Source of the DNA: an uncultured Desulfovibrio sp.
GTDB lineage: Bacteria; Desulfobacterota; Desulfovibrionia; Desulfovibrionales; Desulfovibrionaceae
Assembly: GCA_947177085.1 (NCBI GenBank)
Contig: CAMWTD010000028.1
Coordinates: 1 to 15,712 of the forward strand
DNA length: 15,712 nt
Reading direction: 5' to 3'
The first letter of the stretch is position 1. Each line of letters opens with the position of its first letter. The position numbers and the translations under genes are program-made. The notes below the pieces were generated by a model that worked only from the letters and a program-made list of their open reading frames with translations, did no database searches and had not been told where the DNA came from. Of the stretch, positions 1 through 7,098 are shown in pieces.

Positions 1-31
1 CCGCATGCCTTGCGGGGACGACGCGCCTTTC

Positions 32-60
32 TTGACGAAAATAGCACATTCCACTAGCCT
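32..60 (+). promoter_or_regulatory. Possible sigma-70 promoter ahead of the ABC ATPase gene
   Basis: TTGACG at 32-37 matches the -35 consensus at five of six positions. A 17-nt spacer leads to TAGCCT at 55-60, which matches a -10 box at only three of six positions. The start codon follows 53 nt later. The -10 box is weak and the window starts just upstream, so transcription from further left is equally possible. Confidence 0.3.
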
Positions 61-113
61 CGAAACCTGCGTCCCCGATACCCGGCATCCCACACCCTCA
101 CCCGGACCGCGCC

Positions 114-872
114 ATGAGCACCACCTCGGAAGACCGCGAAAACGCCCCCATCATCACCATCAGCCATGTCTGGAAATACTTCGGGCAGCTTCCCGCTCTC
201 CAGGATGTGAGCCTCAATGTGACCCCGGGCGAGCGCGTGGTTATCATCGGGCCCTCGGGCTCGGGCAAGTCCACCCTGCTGCGTTCCATCAACCGCCTGG
301 AGGAGATCGACAAGGGCGAGATCTGCGTGCAGGGCGTGAACATCAATGACCCGAAGAACAACATCAATCTGGTGCGCCGCAATCTCGGCATGGTCTTCCA
401 GCAGTTCAACCTCTTCCCGCACAAGACCGTGCTCCAGAACCTGACCATGGCCCCCATCCGGCTGCTCGGTCTCCATGCCGAGGAGGCCGAGGCCCGCGCC
501 CTCACCCTGCTTAAGAAGGTGGGCATCAGCGACAAGGCCAATGTGTACCCGGCCATGCTCTCCGGCGGCCAGCAGCAGCGCGTGGCCATTGCCCGGGCGC
601 TCGCCATGCAGCCCGCCATCATGCTCTTTGACGAGCCCACCTCCGCGCTCGATCCGGAAATGGTGGGCGAAGTGCTGGACGTCATGGTGACGCTGGCCGA
701 AGAAGGCATGACCATGATTTGCGTGACGCACGAAATGGGCTTTGCGCGAACCGTGGCGGACCGCTGCATCTTCATGGACCACGGGCAGATCGTGGAATCC
801 GGCCAGCCCGAGACGCTCTTCACCGCCCCGCGGCATCCGCGTTTGCGGCAATTCCTTAATCAGATACTTTAA
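114..872 (+). CDS. Polar amino-acid-type ABC transporter ATP-binding protein (GlnQ/HisP class)
   Basis: This is a 252-residue nucleotide-binding subunit that would hydrolyse ATP on the cytoplasmic face of an ABC importer. All the expected motifs are visible: Walker A GPSGSGKST at residues 46-54, Q-loop at Gln96-Gln97 (VFQQFNLFPH), signature LSGGQ at 149-153, Walker B with the DE pair at 173-174, D-loop SALD at 177-180 and the switch His206. The length, the FNLFPH Q-loop and the SALDPE D-loop are typical of the polar amino-acid uptake class. The start at 114 lies close to the first conserved strand, although no good ribosome-binding site precedes it. No permease or binding-protein gene is in the window, so partners must lie to the left or elsewhere and the substrate cannot be named. 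mnmA follows after 20 nt, which suggests co-transcription. Confidence 0.93.
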   Translation: MSTTSEDRENAPIITISHVWKYFGQLPALQDVSLNVTPGERVVIIGPSGSGKSTLLRSINRLEEIDKGEICVQGVNINDPKNNINLVRRNLGMVFQQFNLFPHKTVLQNLTMAPIRLLGLHAEEAEARALTLLKKVGISDKANVYPAMLSGGQQQRVAIARALAMQPAIMLFDEPTSALDPEMVGEVLDVMVTLAEEGMTMICVTHEMGFARTVADRCIFMDHGQIVESGQPETLFTAPRHPRLRQFLNQIL

Positions 873-892
873 GTTTTGGCCCCTTCGCGTCC

Positions 893-2038
893 ATGCGCAT
901 CGCCGTAGCCGTCAGCGGCGGCGTGGACAGCCTCTGCGCCCTGCTGCTTCTGCAAAGGGCCGGGCATGAGGTTGTGGCCCTGCACGCCCTTCTGGCGGAA
1001 GCGTCCGCCGCCTCCCTCACACCCCTGCCCGGCCTGGAGACCGCCTGCCGCGCCCTTGGCGTCCCCTTGCGCGTGGCGGACCTGCGCGACCGCTTTGCCC
1101 GCGAGGTGGTCGCGCCTTTTGCCGGGGCCTATGCCCGGGGCCGCACGCCCAATCCCTGCGCCCTGTGCAACCGGCACATCAAGTTCGGCGCGCTCCTTGA
1201 CGCGGCGCTTGAACTGGGCGCGGAGCGCCTCGCCACCGGGCATTATGCCCGCATCGTGGACGGCACGCGCGCGGGAGCGCCGGGCCCGCTCCTGGCCCGT
1301 GCCGCCCATGCGCCCAAGGACCAGAGTTATTTTCTCTCCCTCGTGCCGCAGGAGCGCCTGCGGCGCGTGATTTTTCCCCTGGCGGACATGGACAAGGCCG
1401 CCTGCGCCGCCCTTGTGGCCGGGGCCGGCCTTGCAGTGCCCGTCCCCCAGGAGAGCCACGACATCTGCTTTGCCCCGGGTGGGGTGGACGCCTACCGCGA
1501 GTTTCTTGAGCGGAAGTGGCAGTCACTCGGCCTCACGCCGCCGGGGCCGGGGCCGATCCTGCTCCGCGAAGACGACCCGCCAGCCGGAGCGTTGCCAGAA
1601 AAATTGATGGCAGCAGGCGAAAATGCCGGGGAGCGTCGCCCCCTGCGGCACATTGGCATCCATGCAGGCCTGTGGCGCTATACCGAAGGCCAGCGCAGGG
1701 GCCTCGGGATCGCCCATGCGGAAGCGCTGCATGTATTGCGCAAGGATGTGGCGGCCAATACGCTGGTGGTGGGGCCGCGCCGGCTGCTCGGGATGCGCGG
1801 CTGCGTGGCGGGCGACGTGAACGTGGCGGTGGACCCGCGTTTCTGGCCCCGGCGTCCCCTTGTCCGCTGCCGCTACGGCGGCGGCCTTGCGGCGGCCACT
1901 GTGCGCCTGGAGGGGGCCAGGCTCTGCATCAGCTTTGCCGAAGCCTGTTTTCCCACGGCAGCCGGGCAGGTGGCGACGCTCTACGATGAAGACGGCGTCG
2001 TCCTTGCGGGGGCCATAGTGGAGGAGGCGCTCGCCTGA
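893..2038 (+). CDS. mnmA: tRNA-specific 2-thiouridylase MnmA
   Basis: MnmA makes 2-thiouridine at wobble position 34 of Lys, Glu and Gln tRNAs, using ATP and relayed persulfide sulfur. The 381-residue product carries the N-terminal PP-loop SGGVDS at 8-13, the RTPNPCALCN segment with the first catalytic Cys at 92 (an extra Cys89 is present) and SHDICF with the second catalytic Cys at 192. YTEGQRRGLGI (263-273) marks the central domain and is followed by the C-terminal beta-barrel. Relative to the usual family pattern there is an extra stretch at roughly residues 223-251 between PGPIL and the YTEGQ motif. The ATG sits four codons before the PP-loop strand, leaving no room for a later start; no clear ribosome-binding site is seen, consistent with coupling to the ATPase gene 20 nt upstream. 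The family call is secure. Confidence 0.9.
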   Translation: MRIAVAVSGGVDSLCALLLLQRAGHEVVALHALLAEASAASLTPLPGLETACRALGVPLRVADLRDRFAREVVAPFAGAYARGRTPNPCALCNRHIKFGALLDAALELGAERLATGHYARIVDGTRAGAPGPLLARAAHAPKDQSYFLSLVPQERLRRVIFPLADMDKAACAALVAGAGLAVPVPQESHDICFAPGGVDAYREFLERKWQSLGLTPPGPGPILLREDDPPAGALPEKLMAAGENAGERRPLRHIGIHAGLWRYTEGQRRGLGIAHAEALHVLRKDVAANTLVVGPRRLLGMRGCVAGDVNVAVDPRFWPRRPLVRCRYGGGLAAATVRLEGARLCISFAEACFPTAAGQVATLYDEDGVVLAGAIVEEALA

Positions 2039-2043
2039 GAAGG

Positions 2044-2081
2044 GCGTCGCGCCCCGCGGGCTGTCCCTCAGGGCGCGACGC
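2044..2081. terminator. Hairpin between convergent mnmA and gcvH
   Basis: GCGTCGCGCCC at 2044-2054 pairs perfectly with GGGCGCGACGC at 2071-2081, giving an 11-bp GC-rich stem and a 16-nt loop. It lies in the 51-nt gap between the stop codons of the convergent genes mnmA and gcvH. Neither strand has a proper U-tract after the stem, so it may act as a bidirectional terminator or as an RNA-stabilising 3' structure. Confidence 0.55.
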
Positions 2082-2089
2082 AAAAGGAG

Positions 2090-2476
2090 TTACTTGGAGG
2101 CAGTCTTGCAGAAATCCGCGTAGGCGGCCGCGTCCATGAGGTCCTTGGGAGCTTCCACGGTCTTGATGCGCAGGATCCAGCCCTTGCCGTAAGGATCCTT
2201 GTTGCAGAGCTCGGGCGTGGAATCGAGCGCCACATTGGCCTCCGCCACCTCGCCCTTCACCGGGCAAATGAGGTCTTTGGTGGGCTTGGAGGATTCCACC
2301 ATGCCGCAGACCTCGCCCACGGCAAGATGGGAGCCGGCGGAGGGGATGCGCATATAGGTGATGCCGTCCATCTGGGCCTGGGCGTAGTCGGTGACGCCGA
2401 TGACGGCCTCGCCATCCTTCATGCGGACCCACATATGGTCCTTACTGTAGCGCAGATCTTCGGGGATGAGTGACAT
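2090..2476 (-). CDS. gcvH: Glycine cleavage system H protein (lipoyl carrier)
   Basis: GcvH carries the aminomethyl group on a lipoyl-lysine arm between the P, T and L proteins of glycine cleavage. The 128-residue product has the usual length for the family. It shows the N-terminal YSKDHMWVRM strand, IGVTDYAQ, the lipoyl segment VESSKPTKDLICPVKGEV with acceptor Lys64, and the conserved PYGKGWILRI tail. An upstream in-frame ATG at 2557 would add 27 basic, low-complexity residues. The ATG at 2476 is preferred because AAGGA (2484-2488) lies seven nucleotides before it. The residues around the lysine (ESSKPTKDL) differ from the more common ESVKAASDL pattern. No gcvP, gcvT or lpd gene is nearby, so this copy stands alone; a role as a lipoate carrier for another pathway is possible. 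Confidence 0.9.
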   Translation of the reverse strand: MSLIPEDLRYSKDHMWVRMKDGEAVIGVTDYAQAQMDGITYMRIPSAGSHLAVGEVCGMVESSKPTKDLICPVKGEVAEANVALDSTPELCNKDPYGKGWILRIKTVEAPKDLMDAAAYADFCKTASK

Positions 2477-2577
2477 GGAGCTGTCCTTCTCGCGCCGGGG
2501 CGCATTTACGGGTTTTCGCCGCGCACGCGGTGTGGCGGCTGCCCGGGCCCTGCACATGCCTGACCGGGCTTTTCACC

Positions 2578-2606
2578 ACACTAGCACACGCCAAGGCCTC
2601 CCGCAA
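2578..2606 (-). promoter_or_regulatory. Possible extended -10 promoter for gcvH
   Basis: Read on the minus strand, TTGCGG (2606-2601) is followed by a 17-nt spacer and TAGTGT (2583-2578), with TG one base ahead of the -10 box as in extended -10 promoters. The implied leader to the gcvH ATG is about 95 nt. Each hexamer matches consensus at only about half its positions, so this is tentative. Confidence 0.3.
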
Positions 2607-2655
2607 GGGCGTCCGCGCTCTTGTGCGCCTGGCGCAAACTTGCTACCATGAAGCC

Positions 2656-2910
2656 ATGAAGGAACTTGACCCGCACGCCATTCGTCCCTGCCTTGCCTGC
2701 GGCGGCACGGACGCCCATCTGGAATCCATGCTCCCGCCCGGACGCCGTCAGGAGGTCTGGCGCGTCGTCTGCGCCTGCGGCCAGACGCTCCAGCAGTGGT
2801 CCGTGACCCAGGGGGCGGCCATCCGCGCCTGGAATCGCAACCTCGCCCTGGAGACGGACAATCTCTCCCCCTCCAGGGACGGCTCCTCCCGGGCTGGCTC
2901 CAAGGGCTGA
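2656..2910 (+). CDS. Small zinc-ribbon protein, Lar/restriction-alleviation-like
   Basis: The 84-residue product has a CLAC pair (Cys12, Cys15), then VVCACG (Cys39, Cys41) and an AIRAWNR motif at residues 55-61. This order of an N-terminal CxxC, a second Cys pair after about 25 residues and a closing 'A-I-x-A-W-N-R' is the pattern of the Lar family, small proteins best known from phages and prophages that counter type I restriction. Chromosomal members far from any phage also exist and their roles are unknown. The second pair is CxC rather than CxxC. The 20-odd C-terminal residues are polar and probably disordered. The ATG at 2656 lacks a clear ribosome-binding site; it was chosen because the motifs start just after it. 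No other phage gene is visible nearby. Confidence 0.65.
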   Translation: MKELDPHAIRPCLACGGTDAHLESMLPPGRRQEVWRVVCACGQTLQQWSVTQGAAIRAWNRNLALETDNLSPSRDGSSRAGSKG

Positions 2911-2942
2911 AGCCCGGCGGGACGCCTTTGCGGGCAGCCCTT
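2902..2942. terminator. Hairpin between the zinc-ribbon gene and the convergent lipoprotein gene
   Basis: AAGGGCTG at 2902-2909 pairs with CAGCCCTT at 2935-2942, and CCCG (2913-2916) can pair with CGGG (2931-2934) inside it, separated by a small bulge. It overlaps the stop codon of the zinc-ribbon gene and lies just before the convergent lipoprotein stop at 2962. No T-run follows on either strand. Confidence 0.4.
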
Positions 2943-2961
2943 CCGCACCAGCCGGCCTCTC

Positions 2962-3744
2962 CTAGAAGGCCTCGTTGCCCGTGATCTTGTCCCACAGCGA
3001 GATGTCGCCCTGCGCCTGCACGGCCGAGGGATCCACCCAACCGAGGATGAGCCGCCCCATATCCCAGGCGAGGCTCCGGGTGATGAGCCCCGACGGATCG
3101 GCCGGGTTGCGCTCCGTGATGGAGAACAGGTAGAAGTCGTGCGTCTTGCGGGCTTCCATGCTGCCGCCCTCGGCGAGCGACCAGAGCAGGTTCCCGGTCT
3201 TTACGTCATAGACCTCCATGGAGAGCGACACCGAGCTCTCGCCGCCCGATCCCCCGTCCATGAAATGGTTGATGTAGCCCCCCACCAGGAGCTCGGCCCC
3301 CTGCTGGCGAGCAATGGCGAGGGCGCGCTCGCGCTCGAAGGGTCCAGCCCAGGGCGCGTATTCGAGCGTCTGGAACGCCCCGAGCGAGAGCCACACCTGC
3401 CAGATTTGGCGTGAGAGCAGGTCGCTGAAAGTGACGGCATTGGTGGTCTGCTGCACCATGCGCAGGGGCACGAAGAGCGCTTTCGGCCGATGCCCCAGCG
3501 GCCCCGTGGGGGAAACATAGGCCACGGGGGGCTGCCGGCGCACAAAGTTGTCCGTCTGGATCTGGATGGGGGTGCTGAGATCCCCGGTGAGGGTGACGGC
3601 GGAACGGCTGTCATCCGGGGACTTGGCGCAGCCCGAAACGCCCGTGGTCAAGACAACGAGCAGGAACGGGATGATAAGGACCCGCGCGAAAGGCCGGCTG
3701 CCGCCGAAACCGATTGGCCCTGAGCTATATGGCGTCGATGTCAT
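2962..3744 (-). CDS. Outer-membrane-type lipoprotein, CsgG/LpoB-like
   Basis: The 260-residue product starts with a type II signal peptide: Arg17 and Arg21, a hydrophobic run (22-32) and the lipobox V-S-G-C with Cys39 as lipidation site. Residue 40 is Ala, so retention in the inner membrane by Asp+2 is not indicated. The mature part contains a segment of the type 'A-x-x-x-G-A-E-L-L-V-G-G-Y-I' followed by SMEVYDVKTGNLLW. This is the alpha/beta pattern of CsgG, LpoB and related lipoproteins that report on whether a component is a bound or exported parameter; the exact family cannot be fixed by eye. The ATG at 3744 is chosen over upstream in-frame ATGs because AGGGAG (3752-3757) precedes it by seven nucleotides and the signal peptide starts there. 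It lies last in the dedA-hydF-Yip1 gene series, 177 nt after its neighbour, so it may have its own promoter. Confidence 0.8.
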   Translation of the reverse strand: MTSTPYSSGPIGFGGSRPFARVLIIPFLLVVLTTGVSGCAKSPDDSRSAVTLTGDLSTPIQIQTDNFVRRQPPVAYVSPTGPLGHRPKALFVPLRMVQQTTNAVTFSDLLSRQIWQVWLSLGAFQTLEYAPWAGPFERERALAIARQQGAELLVGGYINHFMDGGSGGESSVSLSMEVYDVKTGNLLWSLAEGGSMEARKTHDFYLFSITERNPADPSGLITRSLAWDMGRLILGWVDPSAVQAQGDISLWDKITGNEAF

Positions 3745-3786
3745 GACAGTTCTCCCTGCGGACAAATCCGCGGACTTCATTCCACA

Positions 3787-3811
3787 TTCCCGCGCATGTG
3801 CCGCGCGGGAA
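3787..3811 (-). other. Hairpin in the leader of the lipoprotein gene
   Basis: TTCCCGCGC at 3787-3795 pairs perfectly with GCGCGGGAA at 3803-3811, a 9-bp stem with a 7-nt loop. It lies 43 nt ahead of the lipoprotein start, between that gene and the Yip1-like gene. It could end transcription from upstream or shape the 5' leader. No T-run follows on the minus strand. Confidence 0.35.
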
Positions 3812-3921
3812 GGCGTCATGGCCGGGGCGCGGCGCACACATGGGGGCCGCTGGGCCCCGGCTGCCGTGGGAAATGCGAAATCCATGCCAGCAACCCGGCG
3901 AAATCCGGGCTGCAACGGACT

Positions 3922-4974
3922 TCAGCCCTGCACCGCGGTCATGGCCTGAAGCAGCAGGGGCCCGAAGACGAGAATGAGCGGCACGAAGCCGAACAGCGTC
4001 TGGGGCCAGTTGAGGCGAAGCGCCGCCCGGCAGCCCACGGCGAGGCAGGCGAGCCCCCAGATCATCCCCGCGAGCGAGCCCAGGGCGGGCACGACGCAGA
4101 GGAGCGCCGGGGCCGAGCTGTAAGCCATCACCTGGAAGACCAGCGAGAAGCTCGTGCGCTCCCGGGCCACGAGGCGGTAGGCCAGGAACATCAAGGCCGC
4201 GAACACATAGAGCTGGAGCACGAGGAGGCCGCAGCGCAACAGCAGGCTCAGGGCGAGGTCGCTCTTGGGCGCGAGGAGCTCCAGCAGCCTTTCCAACTGC
4301 GGGTCCGTGGCGGCCGACGGGGTGAGCGCCGATATGATCATCGAGCCCCAGAAGCGCTCCACGACGGTCTGGATGACGCAGATGACGAGATAGAAGCCGA
4401 GCGGGCGCACCTGCCGCGCGTGGGGCCGCAGCCCGGCGAAAAAGCGCGGCGCGGCGAACATGACGCGCAGGACCGTCTGATAAAAGGCCTGGAGCCAGCC
4501 GCCATTGGCCGGGGCCGCATCCCAGGGATTGACGTCCCAGCGCTGCGCTGCCGCAGGCGTCGCGCCCGCCTCGGCGTCCGGCCCGGAGAAACGGGCGGCC
4601 TCCCGGGCATAGGCGCGGCGCGCCGTCTCCCGGATATCCTCCTCTTCCTCCGCCTGGGCCTTGGGGCTGTGCGCGCCCTCCCGCGCGGGTTGGGGGGCGT
4701 CGCTGGACGGGGCCTCCTCATCCCTGCCGGGTATGACCGCGCCGGGCGGCAGCTCCGCATCGGTCATGGGAGTCGCCGGGGCAGACCGCGCCGGCGCGTC
4801 GGCCCCATGGGCCCGGTCCTCTCCGCGCGGCGGAAGGACGGTCAATACCCCGTCCCTGACGGAGAAACGGAAGCGGCACGCGCATTGGGGGCAGGTGGCA
4901 ATGACCACTTCACCGGGCAGGCGGTCTTCCGGCAAACGACGGCTGAAACCGCACTGCGGGCACTCGATGTTCAC
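3922..4974 (-). CDS. Zinc-ribbon (MJ0042-type) plus Yip1-like membrane protein
   Basis: The 350-residue product opens with a zinc ribbon: Cys5, Cys8, Cys28, Cys31, the MJ0042/DUF-type motif found at the N-terminus of many delta-proteobacterial membrane proteins. A long acidic, Pro/Ala-rich linker follows (about 45-150). The C-terminal half has about five hydrophobic segments (roughly 190-350), with the 'P-x-x-F-F' entry and spacing of the Yip1 superfamily. The start is GTG at 4974, supported by AGGAG (4981-4985) six nucleotides ahead. The gene begins 99 nt after the hydF stop and is probably in the same transcript. The function of bacterial Yip1-like proteins is poorly known, so no substrate or partner is claimed. 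Confidence 0.82.
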   Translation of the reverse strand: MNIECPQCGFSRRLPEDRLPGEVVIATCPQCACRFRFSVRDGVLTVLPPRGEDRAHGADAPARSAPATPMTDAELPPGAVIPGRDEEAPSSDAPQPAREGAHSPKAQAEEEEDIRETARRAYAREAARFSGPDAEAGATPAAAQRWDVNPWDAAPANGGWLQAFYQTVLRVMFAAPRFFAGLRPHARQVRPLGFYLVICVIQTVVERFWGSMIISALTPSAATDPQLERLLELLAPKSDLALSLLLRCGLLVLQLYVFAALMFLAYRLVARERTSFSLVFQVMAYSSAPALLCVVPALGSLAGMIWGLACLAVGCRAALRLNWPQTLFGFVPLILVFGPLLLQAMTAVQG

Positions 4975-5073
4975 GCGCTTCTCCTCTCGCTGGGGACACG
5001 GGCATGGCGTCAGTCTCCGCTCTTCATAGCCGCTGGCGGCGTCGCTGGCAAGCGTCGGGCCCCAGGGTGGGCG

Positions 5074-6327
5074 CTACTGCGCTTCACGCGCGGCCCGGTA
5101 GGCGGCAAGCGCCTCGGGAAAGGGGGAAAGGGCCCGCTCAAGCACGCCCTGCCCCAGGGAGAGGGCGACGCCGTAATTGGTCATGGGGAGGCGGCGCGCG
5201 CGGGCCTCGGCCATGCGTTCCAGCATCTGGCGGCGCGTGATGACGCAGCCGCCGCAGTGGATGACTGCCCGGGCCTGCGCGGGATAGGCAAAAAACGCCG
5301 CGCCGGCGGCCATGACCACATTCACGTCGCCCCCGGCCAGAGCCCGCAAAAGACGCGGCAGCTTGATGCGACCGATGTCGTCCGCCTGCGGATGATGGGA
5401 GCAGCCCTCCTGGATGACCACGGTGTCCCCCGGCCTCAGCCCTTCCAGCGCCGCAGCGCCCGCGGCCAGGGCCGCGAGGTCGCCCTTGAGGCGCGCCATG
5501 AGGATGGAAAAAGTGGTCAGCGGCACATGGTGCGGCGTGGCCGCCACGGTCTCGCGCACCACCTGCGAGTCGCAGATGACGAGGTCCGGCGGTCCGGCCA
5601 GCCTCTCCAGCATGGCCGCATATTCCCCGGGCGTGGTCACAAGGCAGCTTGCGCGGCCGTCAAGACAATCCCGGATGGTCTGGACCTGCGGCTGGATAAG
5701 CCGTCCCTTGGGCGCGCCGGAATCCAGCGGGACGACCAGCGCCGCGAGGCCGCCCGCCGGCATAAGACCTGCCAGCAGGGGCGGCTGCCGGAGCGCCGCC
5801 TCGGGCAAGATGCGCGCGAGAGCCGCCACCACCGCGCCAACGCCCTCCCCCTTGAGGGCGGAGACGCGGAGCGCCCCGTGAATCGTTTCCGCCTCGGGCA
5901 GTTCCGCGTGCTCAAGGTCCGCCTTGTTGCGGACGACCACAAAGGGGATCTGCCGCTCCGCAAGCAGCCCGGCGAGCTCGCGCTCCGGCGCGTCCCACCG
6001 GCCGTCCGTCACGAGCAGCGCCGCGTCCACGCCGCGCAGGGCGTTCTTCGTCCGCTCCACGCGCCGCTCCCCGAGCGCGCCTTCATCGTCAATGCCCGCC
6101 GTGTCCAGTAGGACAACGGGCCCGAGTGGCGAGAGCTCCATGGTCTTGGCCACGGGGTCCGTGGTGGTTCCCGGCGTTTCCGAGACGATGGAGACCGGCT
6201 GCCCGGCCAGGGCGTTGAGCAGGGCCGACTTGCCCGCATTGCGACGCCCCACCAGGGCGATGTGCGGCCGGAGGCCCCTGGGCGCGCCTCGGCCCTCCTG
6301 AGGTTCTGCGTTTTCAGCGACCCCCAT
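5074..6327 (-). CDS. hydF: [FeFe] hydrogenase H-cluster maturation GTPase HydF
   Basis: HydF is the GTPase scaffold on which the 2Fe subcluster is assembled by HydE and HydG before transfer to apo-hydrogenase. The 417-residue product has a TrmE/Era-like G domain: GRRNAGKS (27-34), GTTT (53-56), DTAG (75-78), NKAD (134-137) and SALKG (156-160). After a dimerisation region comes the iron-sulfur site: C-S-H (Cys309, His311) and H-C-G-G-C (His357, Cys358, Cys361), the expected CxH...HCxxC pattern. The start is uncertain: ATG 6327 has a G-run (6334-6339) six nucleotides ahead, ATG 6333 is two codons earlier, and ATG 6384 would add 19 residues without a good site. The 6327 start overlaps the dedA stop by 14 nt, which implies translational coupling. 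HydG is encoded about 2 kb away on the other strand; HydE is not in the window. Confidence 0.93.
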   Translation of the reverse strand: MGVAENAEPQEGRGAPRGLRPHIALVGRRNAGKSALLNALAGQPVSIVSETPGTTTDPVAKTMELSPLGPVVLLDTAGIDDEGALGERRVERTKNALRGVDAALLVTDGRWDAPERELAGLLAERQIPFVVVRNKADLEHAELPEAETIHGALRVSALKGEGVGAVVAALARILPEAALRQPPLLAGLMPAGGLAALVVPLDSGAPKGRLIQPQVQTIRDCLDGRASCLVTTPGEYAAMLERLAGPPDLVICDSQVVRETVAATPHHVPLTTFSILMARLKGDLAALAAGAAALEGLRPGDTVVIQEGCSHHPQADDIGRIKLPRLLRALAGGDVNVVMAAGAAFFAYPAQARAVIHCGGCVITRRQMLERMAEARARRLPMTNYGVALSLGQGVLERALSPFPEALAAYRAAREAQ

Positions 6328-6994
6328 GGCCATCCCCCCGGGTTTTGGCGGCGCCCTTGCCGCGCCCGAGCCAGCCGCGGACAATCTCGATGCAGACGGG
6401 GAGCACGGAAATAACGATGATGGCGTAGACGATGAGGCTGAAATTCTCGCGTACCCAGGCGAGATTGCCGAGGAAGAACCCGGCGGAGACGAGCGCGCCC
6501 ACCCAGAGCAGGCAGCCGATGATATTGTAGAAGAAAAATACCGCCGGGTTCATGAGGGCGATGCCCGCCACAAAGGGCGCAAAGGTGCGCACGATGGGGA
6601 TGAAGCGGGCGAGCACGATGGCCTTGCCGCCATGGCGCTCATAAAAATGGTGCGCCTTGAGCAGGTATTCCTTCTTGATGAAGCGGCTGTCGCGCGCAAA
6701 GATGGGCGGCCCCACATGCCGGCCGACGCAGTAGTTCACCGCGTCGCCGCTGATGCCCGCGGCGAGGAGGACCAGCATGATCTCGGGATAGCCCATGAGG
6801 CCGGCCCCGGCCACCACGCCGGAGGCGAACAGGAGGGAATCCCCGGGCAGGAAGGGCGTGACCACGAGGCCCGTCTCACAAAAGACGATGACGAACAGGA
6901 TGCCGTAAATCCACATCCCGTACTGTTCCACCAGCTCGAACAGGTGGACGTCGATATGGAGCACGAAATCCAGGAAAAAGCTCAAGGTTTCCAT
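6314..6994 (-). CDS. DedA-family inner membrane protein
   Basis: DedA/SNARE-associated proteins are multi-pass inner-membrane proteins tied to lipid carrier recycling, proton-dependent transport and envelope fitness. The 226-residue product shows F-C-E-T-G (Glu40), FLPGDSLLFASG (Asp52), SGDAVNY (83-84) and LARFIPIVRTFAPFVAGIALM with Arg130 and Arg136. These acidic and basic residues correspond to those reported essential in E. coli YqjA/YghB. About five or six hydrophobic segments are seen and the C-terminus is basic. The start at 6994 is chosen because GGGAG (7001-7005) lies six nucleotides ahead and the family N-terminus begins there; an upstream ATG at 7090 would add 32 unrelated residues. 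It is the first gene of the minus-strand series and overlaps hydF. Confidence 0.9.
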   Translation of the reverse strand: METLSFFLDFVLHIDVHLFELVEQYGMWIYGILFVIVFCETGLVVTPFLPGDSLLFASGVVAGAGLMGYPEIMLVLLAAGISGDAVNYCVGRHVGPPIFARDSRFIKKEYLLKAHHFYERHGGKAIVLARFIPIVRTFAPFVAGIALMNPAVFFFYNIIGCLLWVGALVSAGFFLGNLAWVRENFSLIVYAIIVISVLPVCIEIVRGWLGRGKGAAKTRGDGHGGR

Positions 6995-7061
6995 TAAAGA
7001 CTCCCGCTTCGGGCGGGCGCTTCGCCACCCATGGGCGACCTCGCCACAAGCCCACTTGCCC

Positions 7062-7090
7062 CTTGTACCCCAGGCACGGCTGTGGCACAA
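7062..7090 (-). promoter_or_regulatory. Possible promoter for the dedA-hydF series
   Basis: On the minus strand TTGTGC (7090-7085) is separated by 17 nt from TACAAG (7067-7062), which matches a -10 box at four of six positions. It lies in the 104-nt region shared with the divergent hydrolase-fold gene, about 60 nt ahead of the dedA ATG. Confidence 0.3.
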
Positions 7091-7098
7091 CAGGCGGC

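Noticed and set aside
2632..2646. A sigma-54-like TGGCGC-AAAC-TTGC sequence before the zinc-ribbon gene
   Set aside because: The GG-to-GC spacing is one base short of the required distance and the implied transcription start would fall at or inside the start codon.
3796..6111. A 771-codon open frame on the plus strand opposite the Yip1-like gene and hydF
   Set aside because: It runs antisense to two well-supported genes, its product is low-complexity and rich in Arg, Gly and Ala, and long antisense frames are expected in GC-rich DNA.
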